From: Bacteroidales bacterium
GTDB lineage: Bacteria > Bacteroidota > Bacteroidia > Bacteroidales > UBA932
Length of the DNA: 5,467 nucleotides
Direction: 5' to 3'
Assembly (NCBI GenBank): GCA_017383945.1
Contig: JAFNUQ010000126.1
Coordinates: 1-5,467, forward strand
Shown here one piece after another: positions 1 to 5,467 of the stretch; within the stretch, counting starts at the first letter, position 1; every line of letters begins with the position of its first letter. Made by a program: the position numbers and the translations under genes. The notes under the pieces are model-generated. The model was not told the origin of the DNA. It saw only the letters and a program-made list of their open reading frames with translations, and made no database searches.

Positions 1-687
1 CCCGGCGGAGGAAATCATCTCGCGCAGCATTGTCGCGTTGCGCAGAATTCCGGATTCGTGCTCCTGGCGCACTACAGTGCTGAGTTCGCAATGGCTCACT
101 CCTCCGAAACCATCCATATATGGGGAAAATACAGGCGAAGCATCAAGGCCCACCGGTGGCAACTGGGCGGCATCTCCGATGAGGATAAGGCGGCAGTCTG
201 CACCTGCGCGCACAAAATTGACAAGGTCCTCCAGCAGGTTGCCAGTGCCGAAGGCTGCTCCCGCATTTGCCTGATTATCAATGCCTATCAGCGAAGCTTC
301 GTCTACGACAAAGAGCGTGTGCTTGGCTTTATTGGGTGCCAACGAGAAGCTGCCGTAGCTGTTTGACCCGCCCGGGCCGCTCTTCTGGCGATAGATGTGC
401 TTGTGGATCGTGGAGGCCGGACGGGAGGCGATCTGTGAGAAAACCTTCGCTGCTCTGCCGGTAGGAGCAAGGAGCACAGACGGAGTGCCCACATCTCTGA
501 GCGCTGCGATTACTGCTGCCATAGCGCTGGTTTTGCCTGTACCCGCATAGCCGTTGACCACCAGAATATCACCGTCATCACCTGTGATAAAACGTGCGAC
601 AGTCAAGAAAAGCGCGTCCTGACAAGCTGTCGGCTCACGCTTAAATCGCTTTTGGAAACGGTCATATAGAAATCCAGCCCTATCCAT
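1..687 (-). CDS. RecD-like superfamily 1B DNA helicase / AAA ATPase, N-terminal part (runs off left edge)
   Basis: The 229 visible residues carry the helicase motifs in order: motif I (Walker A) GYAGTGKT at 46-53, motif Ia APTGRAA at 74-80, motif II VVDEAS at 127-132, motif III IGDAAQLPPVG at 170-180, and a TVVRQ segment at 204-208 like the arginine-bearing motif IV. This order and the QLPPVG form are typical of RecD/RecD2-type 5'-3' helicases acting in DNA repair and recombination. Only about 40 residues precede Walker A, so the long N-terminal domain of RecD2 is absent; this suits the compact RecD-like proteins of Bacteroidales, sometimes labelled exodeoxyribonuclease V alpha. The ATG shares one base with the TAA of the upstream trkH gene (TAATG), and no Shine-Dalgarno is seen, so coupled translation is likely. 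By eye the gene is GC-richer than trkH. The C-terminal helicase domain is outside the window, so strand polarity and RecBCD partnership cannot be judged. Family call is firm; exact role is inferred. Confidence 0.9.
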   Translation of the reverse strand, partial: MDRAGFLYDRFQKRFKREPTACQDALFLTVARFITGDDGDILVVNGYAGTGKTSAMAAVIAALRDVGTPSVLLAPTGRAAKVFSQIASRPASTIHKHIYRQKSGPGGSNSYGSFSLAPNKAKHTLFVVDEASLIGIDNQANAGAAFGTGNLLEDLVNFVRAGADCRLILIGDAAQLPPVGLDASPVFSPYMDGFGGVSHCELSTVVRQEHESGILRNATMLREMISSAG

Positions 688-2141
688 TACTTATTACGCT
701 TGTCCAACAACATACCCAGCACGGCAAGCACAGGATAGATCTCGATACGTCCTATGAACATATTAAATGTATACAGCAGCTTGGTCATCGCCGGAATATC
801 GGCAAACGATCCCATCGCGCCCATTTCGGCACACGCAGGGCCAATATTGCTTAGTGTTGATATTGAAGCAGCTACAGCGTTCTGGTGATCTACACCGGTA
901 GCCGCACTAAGCAGGATGGACATCATCAGACAGATAAAGTACAGACCTATATATATCAGGTGCGGAGATACATCTTCTGACTGAATTATCTTCTTACCAA
1001 ATCTTATCTCATTGACAGATGATGGATGAAGGATGTTATCGACGTAGTTTCCGGCAGACTTTAACAGAAGGAGTGCTCTGTCGACTTTGATACCACCGGT
1101 AGTAGAGCCGGCACAACCTGACACTATGCCCACCATGGCAAGAAGCATCATCACCCACGCGGACCAGCTATAATTGTCCAGGATTGCAAAACCTGTAGTA
1201 GACACTGTAGAGATAGTGTGGAAGAGACTGCCCCAGATGGCTTCAAACCAGTTATCTGAAGTTCCGGAAACCATCATCCAGGCACTGATCACCAAGGCTA
1301 CTGCCAGAATTGTCATAGTGAAGGCCTTGACAACAGGGTTGCAAAGCGGCTTGAACGAGCGTGTCACCACAGAAACATATATCAGACCGAAGTGGATGGA
1401 AGACAGATACATAAACAGCATTGTCACGCCCTCTATCCATCGCGAGTCAAAGGCGGCAATAGACAGATTCTTTGTGCTGAAGCCTCCTGTTGCTGCTACC
1501 GACATCGCGTGGCATATCGCATCAAATACAGGCATGCCAAGAAGCACGTAGCACAGAGCGGCAAGCACAAAAAGTGCGACATAGACGCTTGCAAATATTA
1601 TTACAGTCCTAGACGATCTCGAAGCGTAGCCTGTCTTGGAAAGAGAGGTAAGCTCCATATTGGTGAGACGAAGCCTCATAGGGCTTGACTCCGGGATAAT
1701 CAGAAGAAGAAATACAACAACTCCCAAACCGCCGATAAAGTGAGTGGCACTACGCCAGAAAAGAAGGCTCTTAGGGAGATCCTCTATATCATGAAGTATC
1801 GTTGCACCACAAGTTGTATATCCACTAACCGACTCAAACCAAGCGTTTTGCAGAGTAAAAGGCCCACCCCATAGTGCATAAGGCAACATGCCGACAATAA
1901 AGGACAGCAGCCAAGCTAGAACGATAATCACATATCCCTCTTTCAGGGAGATGGCAGTGTTCTTGCGGACAAATATAAGAGGGAATACACCGACGATAAA
2001 AGTAATAGTAAAGGAAATAATCATCGCAGCCAATGCAGAATCGTTACCTCCAAACACTGACACCAGGATGGAGATAAACATAAACAATGCATTGACAAGC
2101 AATGCATAGCCCACATTTCTGCTGATTACGTTCCAATTCAT
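687..2141 (-). CDS. trkH: TrkH-family potassium uptake protein (membrane channel subunit)
   Basis: This 484-residue inner-membrane protein has the four pore-loop repeats of the Trk/Ktr/HKT superfamily. Filter-bearing loops are seen at 106-114 (SGYTTCGAT), 214-222 (SVAATGGFS), 311-319 (STVSTTGFA) and 427-435 (STLSNIGPA), each with the conserved filter glycine. Other hallmarks are HFIGGLG at 134-140, the glycine-rich intramembrane gate segment GCAGSTTGGIK at 342-352, and the C-terminal signature GRIEIYPVL at 464-472. Length is normal for TrkH (about 480-490). In the family it forms a dimeric K+ pore gated by the cytosolic nucleotide-binding protein TrkA; no trkA gene is in this window. Its ATG overlaps the TGA of the upstream HAMP-like gene (ATGA), and its TAA overlaps the next start (TAATG), so it is the middle gene of a packed operon. 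A cysteine (C111) lies next to the first filter glycine where threonine is more usual. Identification is very secure; in vivo partners are not shown. Confidence 0.96.
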   Translation of the reverse strand: MNWNVISRNVGYALLVNALFMFISILVSVFGGNDSALAAMIISFTITFIVGVFPLIFVRKNTAISLKEGYVIIVLAWLLSFIVGMLPYALWGGPFTLQNAWFESVSGYTTCGATILHDIEDLPKSLLFWRSATHFIGGLGVVVFLLLIIPESSPMRLRLTNMELTSLSKTGYASRSSRTVIIFASVYVALFVLAALCYVLLGMPVFDAICHAMSVAATGGFSTKNLSIAAFDSRWIEGVTMLFMYLSSIHFGLIYVSVVTRSFKPLCNPVVKAFTMTILAVALVISAWMMVSGTSDNWFEAIWGSLFHTISTVSTTGFAILDNYSWSAWVMMLLAMVGIVSGCAGSTTGGIKVDRALLLLKSAGNYVDNILHPSSVNEIRFGKKIIQSEDVSPHLIYIGLYFICLMMSILLSAATGVDHQNAVAASISTLSNIGPACAEMGAMGSFADIPAMTKLLYTFNMFIGRIEIYPVLAVLGMLLDKRNK

Positions 2142-2926
2142 CGTCTGATCTCTTTGATGCGTCTTCTGAGCTGCTGGTTTTCTCCTGCAATTTCACTGAT
2201 GCCTTCGTTGAGTTCTACCAGTTCATCGTCACCTTCAAACCTCACTGTATATTTCTTGTCCGTGCTTCTGTAGGCACTCAGTCCAGCGAGCATCTTCCTC
2301 AACGGATTGACATAGTAGGAGAGCACAAAGAACATCAGCATCAACACTAGAAGCAAACCCACCATCACGGCAACGATGCCCGGGATGATACTCCTGTAGA
2401 AGCCTCTGTCAAAGGTTTCCGAGTTCTTTACAAGTGCTTGGTGGATAGAGTATGACAACTTATCAATATCGGAGCGAAGACGGTCATACTTAGGTTGAAG
2501 ACGATTGAAATACCAGTCCCTGCTATCTATAAGATCCGATTGAGCAACCTGTGGAAACTCTTGCGATGTGAGCATATAGGCAGCAAAAGAATACAATACA
2601 GAGTCCGTGTAGGCATAATTGATTCTTGACGAGTTGGCCATCCTCAAGCTGTCACACTGGCTTCGGAAGTAGGCAACATCAAAGTCCGGGAGGTCTATAT
2701 TTCCTTGCTCGCCTAGCTTCTTGAGCAGCTCAAGGTTATAAACATCACTCATAGTTGCCAGCTTGTTGGATGCACTCAAACTACTTATGTCATCGGCGAT
2801 TAGGCTTGAGACATAGGTACTCATCTTACTGTATTGCAGAACCGATATAGTCGAAGAAACGAGAAGGATAGCCGCTATCAGCAATAGACTGACAACAAAC
2901 TTTCCTCTCATACCAAATTTCACCAT
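2138..2926 (-). CDS. Two-pass membrane protein with extracytoplasmic sensor-like domain and terminal HAMP-like domain, no output domain
   Basis: The 262-residue protein has a short basic N-terminus (K3, R7, K9), a membrane segment at about 8-30, an extracytoplasmic region at about 31-178 predicted mostly helical, a second membrane segment at about 180-205, and a cytoplasmic tail of about 57 residues. The tail looks like HAMP: NPLRKM at 207-212 after the membrane, a connector, then DDELVELNEGISEI at 233-246 for the second helix, continuing as a charged coiled-coil-like end. Sensor kinases and chemoreceptors share this layout, but here the protein stops right after HAMP: no DHp/kinase, guanylate cyclase or MCP signalling region follows. 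The end is genuine, because its TGA overlaps the trkH ATG by four bases. It is the first gene of the leftward unit, with a promoter about 20 bp upstream. The start at 2926 is favoured; an in-frame ATG at 2911 is possible. It may be a regulator or accessory subunit of TrkH. I do not recognise a named family, and function is unknown. Confidence 0.85.
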   Translation of the reverse strand: MVKFGMRGKFVVSLLLIAAILLVSSTISVLQYSKMSTYVSSLIADDISSLSASNKLATMSDVYNLELLKKLGEQGNIDLPDFDVAYFRSQCDSLRMANSSRINYAYTDSVLYSFAAYMLTSQEFPQVAQSDLIDSRDWYFNRLQPKYDRLRSDIDKLSYSIHQALVKNSETFDRGFYRSIIPGIVAVMVGLLLVLMLMFFVLSYYVNPLRKMLAGLSAYRSTDKKYTVRFEGDDELVELNEGISEIAGENQQLRRRIKEIRR

Positions 2927-2934
2927 TTTAAAAC

Positions 2935-2944
2935 TTTTGCAAAA
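2935..2944. repeat. Perfect 10-bp palindrome TTTTGCAAAA in the leftward leader
   Basis: This perfect palindrome lies between the predicted leftward transcription start (about 2946-2948) and the ATG at 2926. It holds the first of three TTGCAA hexamers in the region (2937, 2950, 2979). The location suits an operator that would block the leftward unit, for example for the neighbouring ROK protein, but no binding is shown. Short AT-rich palindromes also arise by chance. Confidence 0.45.
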
Positions 2945-2948
2945 TTAC

Positions 2949-2981
2949 CTTGCAAATATAAAAATTTATTATTTATTTTTG
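2949..2981 (+). promoter_or_regulatory. Bacteroidota-type promoter of the rightward ROK-ABC-F unit
   Basis: The -7 element TATTTTTG (2974-2981) matches TAnnTTTG, and CTTG (2949-2952) sits 21 bp upstream as the -33 element. Transcription would start near 2986-2989, about 20 nt before the ATG at 3009. This decides the ROK start: the upstream in-frame TTG at 2937 lies upstream of the promoter core and would not be transcribed. The promoter overlaps almost completely with the leftward one. Confidence 0.7.
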
Positions 2982-2984
2982 CAA
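2950..2984. repeat. 35-bp imperfect inverted repeat spanning both divergent promoters
   Basis: The stretch begins and ends with TTGCAA, itself palindromic, and its two 17-base arms pair at 14 positions around a centre at 2967. Mismatched positions are 8, 14 and 16 from each end. Each outer TTGCAA supplies part of the -33 element of one promoter and the end of the -7 element of the other. The symmetry could be a consequence of two superimposed promoters, an operator for a dimeric regulator, or both. AT-richness makes some chance pairing likely, but the two TTGCAA ends are not explained by that alone. Confidence 0.75.
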
Positions 2985-2985
2985 T
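2953..2985 (-). promoter_or_regulatory. Bacteroidota-type promoter of the leftward HAMP-trkH-helicase unit
   Basis: Read on the minus strand, the -7 element TATATTTG (2960-2953) matches the Bacteroidota consensus TAnnTTTG exactly. An ATTG (2985-2982), resembling the -33 TTTG, lies 21 bp upstream. Transcription would begin near 2946-2948, leaving a leader of about 20 nt before the ATG at 2926. This leader contains the TTTTGCAAAA palindrome and no Shine-Dalgarno. The assignment is a consensus match; no transcript data are available. Confidence 0.72.
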
Positions 2986-3008
2986 TAGAATACCCGTACT
3001 ACAATCAT

Positions 3009-4211
3009 ATGACACCTTCATTCCTAAAAGATTCTTCAAAAAACGCAACTGCTAAGAGAGATATTCTCAGTCTGTGCATCACTCACAGCAACTATAGCAT
3101 TGCAGATTTCAGCAAAGCGTTAGGAATAAGTGTCCCAACAATCACCAAACTCATCGGAGAACTCATTGAAGACAACTTTCTTCAGGATGAGGGTAAAGTG
3201 GGCACTTCAGGTGGAAGAAGACCAAGCGTGTATGGCCTAAATCCTGAAGCCGGTTACTTTATCGGTGTTGATGTTGCAAGACACCATTTCCACATCGCCA
3301 TTTGTAATTTCAAAGGCGAAATCATCAAGTTTATTCAAGACAAGGAATTTGTACTTGAAGCCAACGAAAAATCCATCCGCACCATCTGCAAGATGGTCAA
3401 GGACGAAGTAACAGGATGTGGCATCTCCTGGATAAAGGTTCTTGGCGTGGGTGTGAGTCTCTCCGGCCGTGTAAATCCGGAAAAGGGTTATTCTCTTACC
3501 TACTTTGTGAGCGATGATCTTCCACTCAAGAGCATCTTCCAGAAGGAATTCAATGTTCCTGTGAATATTGAAAATGACTCGCGTGCAATGACTTACGGCG
3601 AGTATATGCACCTCGGCAAGAAAGCCGATGAGAACATGATTTTCATCAACATCAGCTGGGGTCTTGGTATGGGAGTGATCACAAACGGACGACTCTATTA
3701 CGGAAAATCCGGATATTCTGGAGAAATCGGCCACTTCCCTGCCCTTGACAACGGCATAATCTGCCGTTGCGGCAAGGTGGGATGTCTTGAGACAGGAGCG
3801 TCAGGATCGGCTCTGCATCGCATGGTTATAGAAAAGCTCGAGAAAGGCGTCTCGTCTTCGCTCAGCCCAATATATAAGGAAAAAGGAGATGTCGAGCTTG
3901 GAGATATCCTTCAGGCAATCGAAGACGGAGATGTAATGGCAATCGACTGCATCGGAAAGATCGGCGACACACTCGGACGAGGTATTTCCGGCGTGCTGAA
4001 TATCTTCAACCCTGGCCTTGTGGTTATCGGTGGACGTCTAATCGTCGGCAAGGATTACCTCCTTCTTCCGATCAAGACCGCAGTCAACAGACTCTCACTC
4101 CCTAAGGTTTCTGTAGATACAACCATTGTGCTTTCAGAGCTTGACAGAAAGGCCGCCTCAGTGGGCGACTGTCTGCTCTCCCGCAATAAAGTTCTCGGTT
4201 TGGAGGTATAA
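3009..4211 (+). CDS. ROK-family transcriptional regulator (NagC/Mlc-like)
   Basis: This 400-residue protein joins an N-terminal winged helix-turn-helix (about 14-62; recognition helix near VPTITKLIGEL at 42-52, wing with GGRRP at 68-72) to a ROK sugar-kinase-like domain from about 80. The ROK signature is clear: SGEIGH at 237-242 followed by CRCGKVGCLE at 252-261, giving zinc ligands H242, C252, C254 and C259. Sugar-binding residues of the fold are kept (N189-D190, H242, E261). The phosphate-binding loop of true ROK kinases, usually DxGGT, reads DVARHHFH at 88-95 and lacks the glycines, so ATP-dependent sugar phosphorylation is unlikely. In the family such proteins repress genes until a sugar or sugar phosphate binds, or a partner protein sequesters them. 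The ATG at 3009 is chosen because the upstream TTG at 2937 precedes the promoter. The ABC-F gene follows after 4 bp. The ligand is unknown; autoregulation at the divergent promoters is inferred. Confidence 0.93.
   Translation: MTPSFLKDSSKNATAKRDILSLCITHSNYSIADFSKALGISVPTITKLIGELIEDNFLQDEGKVGTSGGRRPSVYGLNPEAGYFIGVDVARHHFHIAICNFKGEIIKFIQDKEFVLEANEKSIRTICKMVKDEVTGCGISWIKVLGVGVSLSGRVNPEKGYSLTYFVSDDLPLKSIFQKEFNVPVNIENDSRAMTYGEYMHLGKKADENMIFINISWGLGMGVITNGRLYYGKSGYSGEIGHFPALDNGIICRCGKVGCLETGASGSALHRMVIEKLEKGVSSSLSPIYKEKGDVELGDILQAIEDGDVMAIDCIGKIGDTLGRGISGVLNIFNPGLVVIGGRLIVGKDYLLLPIKTAVNRLSLPKVSVDTTIVLSELDRKAASVGDCLLSRNKVLGLEV
4202..4206 (+). promoter_or_regulatory. Shine-Dalgarno GGAGG for the ABC-F gene
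   Basis: GGAGG lies 9 bases before the ATG at 4216, within the last codons of the ROK gene. It supports this start and tight coupling to ROK. It stands out because the other starts in the window lack a clear Shine-Dalgarno, as is common in Bacteroidota; it may also arise simply from the Leu-Glu-Val codons. Confidence 0.55.
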
Positions 4212-4215
4212 CGCG

Positions 4216-5467
4216 ATGGCCAGTTACCTTCAGATAGAAAACATATCCAAATCCTACGGACCTAAAGTCCTTTTTGAGAATATCGCCTTCAATGTCAATG
4301 AAGGCGATAAAATTGCACTCATAGCTCCCAACGGCACCGGCAAGACTTCGCTTCTGCGCATCCTCGCCGGCACGGACAGCTCGGATTCGGGAGGACGAAT
4401 CGTCTTCCTCAAAAGCATTCGCATCGCTTTTCTGGAGCAGGAGTATCCATTTGCTCCTGAGCGGACGATTTTTGAGCAGGTTCTGGCTCATAGCGCAGAG
4501 CACTGCCGCAGCTTCACTCCGGAACGCCGTCAGCAGTTTGAGCAGAAGCTTCGCGAATTCCTCAGCAACTTCAAGCTTCCTCACGACAAGAAGATGCAGG
4601 AGCTCTCGGGAGGAGAAGTCAAGCGCGTGGCCCTCAGCGAGATGCTGGCCCTTGAGGCGGACTTCCTCATAATGGACGAGCCGACCAACCATCTTGATAT
4701 TGAGGCAATCGAATATCTGGAGTCCTACCTCAGCAGGAGCCGCTGCACTTTGCTGATGGTGACTCACGACCGCTATTTCCTTGATCGTGTGTGCAATATC
4801 GTGATGGAGCTAGATCACGGGGCCGTGTACCAGTACAGGGGAAATTACCAGAACTATCTGGAGAAGCGTCAGGAACGCATTGATCATTATAATAGTGAGA
4901 CAGACAAGGTGCGCAATCTGCTGCGCCGCGAGCTGGAGTGGATCAGAGCTACACCTTGTGCCCGCACAGGCAAGGCAAAATATCGCATAAATGCTTTTTA
5001 TGAGCTGGAGGACAGAGCTTCGATGGCCTACAAAACCAGCCAGATCAGCCTTGACGGGGTGGGTAGCGCATCGCGCCTTGGAAGCAAGATAATCAATTGT
5101 AAAGGAGTCAGTTACTATTGGGACACGCAGTGTCTGCTTGACAAGTTTACATATAATTTCCAGCGCTATGACAAGCTAGGAATTGTGGGTCGCAATGGTG
5201 TGGGCAAGTCTACATTCCTTGATCTGCTCACGGGTGAGCTGGAGGCGTCAGAGGGTTTTATCGACAGAGGAGAATCCTTGGTGGTCGGATATTACAGGCA
5301 GGAAGGAATGTCGTTTGATGAGAGTCAGACCGTGCTGGAGACTGTTGCGGATACCAGACTTCTTAATCGTTTTCTTTTCAGTCACGATATGTTCAACAAT
5401 CGCATCTCAAGACTGTCGGGAGGCGAGAAAAGAAGGCTTTATCTGCTCACCATTTTGATGAAGAACC
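4216..5467 (+). CDS. ABC-F family ATPase, Uup-like (C-terminal part beyond right edge)
   Basis: The 417 visible residues hold one full ABC domain, the linker and much of a second. Domain 1 has Walker A APNGTGKT (37-44), signature LSGGE (130-134), Walker B with LIMDEPTNHLD (151-161) and switch histidine H184 in THDRYF. The linker at about 200-285 is a charged helical pair with ELEWIR and CARTGKAKYR, resembling the Uup-type P-site tRNA interaction motif. Domain 2 has Walker A GRNGVGKS (325-332) and signature LSGGE (400-404); its Walker B and any C-terminal coiled coil lie outside. There are no membrane segments, so it is a soluble ABC-F protein and not a transporter. Family members bind the ribosomal E site and act in translation (EttA, Uup) or antibiotic resistance (ARE). 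The linker favours the housekeeping Uup-like type over ARE proteins, but sequence alone does not settle it. The first Walker A residue is alanine in place of the usual glycine, a tolerated variant. Start rests on the GGAGG and the 4-bp gap after ROK. Confidence 0.93.
   Translation, partial: MASYLQIENISKSYGPKVLFENIAFNVNEGDKIALIAPNGTGKTSLLRILAGTDSSDSGGRIVFLKSIRIAFLEQEYPFAPERTIFEQVLAHSAEHCRSFTPERRQQFEQKLREFLSNFKLPHDKKMQELSGGEVKRVALSEMLALEADFLIMDEPTNHLDIEAIEYLESYLSRSRCTLLMVTHDRYFLDRVCNIVMELDHGAVYQYRGNYQNYLEKRQERIDHYNSETDKVRNLLRRELEWIRATPCARTGKAKYRINAFYELEDRASMAYKTSQISLDGVGSASRLGSKIINCKGVSYYWDTQCLLDKFTYNFQRYDKLGIVGRNGVGKSTFLDLLTGELEASEGFIDRGESLVVGYYRQEGMSFDESQTVLETVADTRLLNRFLFSHDMFNNRISRLSGGEKRRLYLLTILMKN

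Noticed and set aside
38..494. Several overlapping short open frames on both strands at the left edge
   Set aside because: The minus-strand helicase frame is open throughout 1-687 with five ordered motifs. The short frames are compositional shadows in GC-rich DNA.
1174..1551. 125-residue open frame on the plus strand inside trkH
   Set aside because: It lies opposite the TrkH pore loops 2 and 3, whose conserved coding explains the sequence.
2937..3008. N-terminal extension of the ROK protein from an in-frame TTG at 2937
   Set aside because: The extension would lie over and upstream of the predicted promoter core (2949-2981) and encodes an unlikely Tyr/Leu-rich stretch from AT-rich DNA. The ATG at 3009 gives a normal-length ROK protein.
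2927..3008. Intrinsic terminator or small RNA in the divergent intergenic region
   Set aside because: The inverted repeat is AT-rich with no GC stem and no unidirectional U-tract context, and both flanking genes diverge, so no transcript needs to end here.
3237..3734. 165-residue open frame on the minus strand inside the ROK gene
   Set aside because: It is antisense to the conserved ROK domain and has no recognisable motif; it is a shadow frame.
4102..4767. 221-residue open frame on the minus strand opposite the ROK 3' end and the ABC-F 5' end
   Set aside because: The plus strand here encodes conserved ABC-F motifs (Walker A, signature, Walker B). The antisense frame crosses two real genes and shows no recognisable domain or promoter.
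5183..5458. 91-residue open frame on the plus strand near the right edge
   Set aside because: It is out of frame with the second ABC domain, which has its Walker A and signature motif over the same bases.
4216..5467. Reading the ABC-F gene as an antibiotic-resistance (ARE) protein or an ABC transporter
   Set aside because: Tandem ABC domains without membrane segments exclude a transporter. The ELEWIR / CARTGKAKYR linker resembles Uup-like housekeeping proteins more than known ARE linkers, though this is not decisive.

Overview
The window most likely comes from a member of the Bacteroidota, probably a Bacteroidales gut-type bacterium. The grounds are the promoter style (two matches to the TAnnTTTG -7 element, each with a TTG-containing -33 element 21 bp upstream), the general lack of Shine-Dalgarno sequences, and proteins that read like Bacteroidales versions of their families. 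Species cannot be named from this sequence alone.

The layout is two divergent transcription units separated by 82 bp. Leftward from about 2946 runs a tightly packed unit of three genes: a two-membrane-segment protein that ends in a HAMP-like domain with no output domain (2926-2138), a TrkH-type potassium transporter subunit (2141-687), and the N-terminal part of a RecD-like superfamily 1B helicase (687-1, running off the left edge). Both junctions overlap (ATGA, then TAATG), so the three are probably translationally coupled. Rightward from about 2987 runs a ROK-family transcriptional regulator (3009-4211), followed 4 bp later by an ABC-F ATPase of the Uup-like kind (4216 to the right edge, incomplete).

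The intergenic stretch 2927-3008 is the most structured non-coding part. Two good Bacteroidota promoters lie almost exactly on top of each other on opposite strands, inside a 35-bp imperfect inverted repeat (14 of 17 arm positions pair). A separate perfect 10-bp palindrome lies in the presumed 5' leader of the leftward unit. The ROK protein is the obvious candidate to act here, but that is inference.

Functionally, the leftward unit pairs potassium uptake with a possible membrane sensor or accessory protein, and carries an apparently unrelated DNA helicase at its end. The rightward unit pairs a sugar-sensing-type repressor with a ribosome-associated ATPase instead of the sugar genes such regulators usually accompany. 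I see no RNA gene, CRISPR array, insertion sequence or convincing terminator. The gene families are all known. The unusual points are the gene combinations, the headless HAMP protein and the superimposed symmetric promoters.
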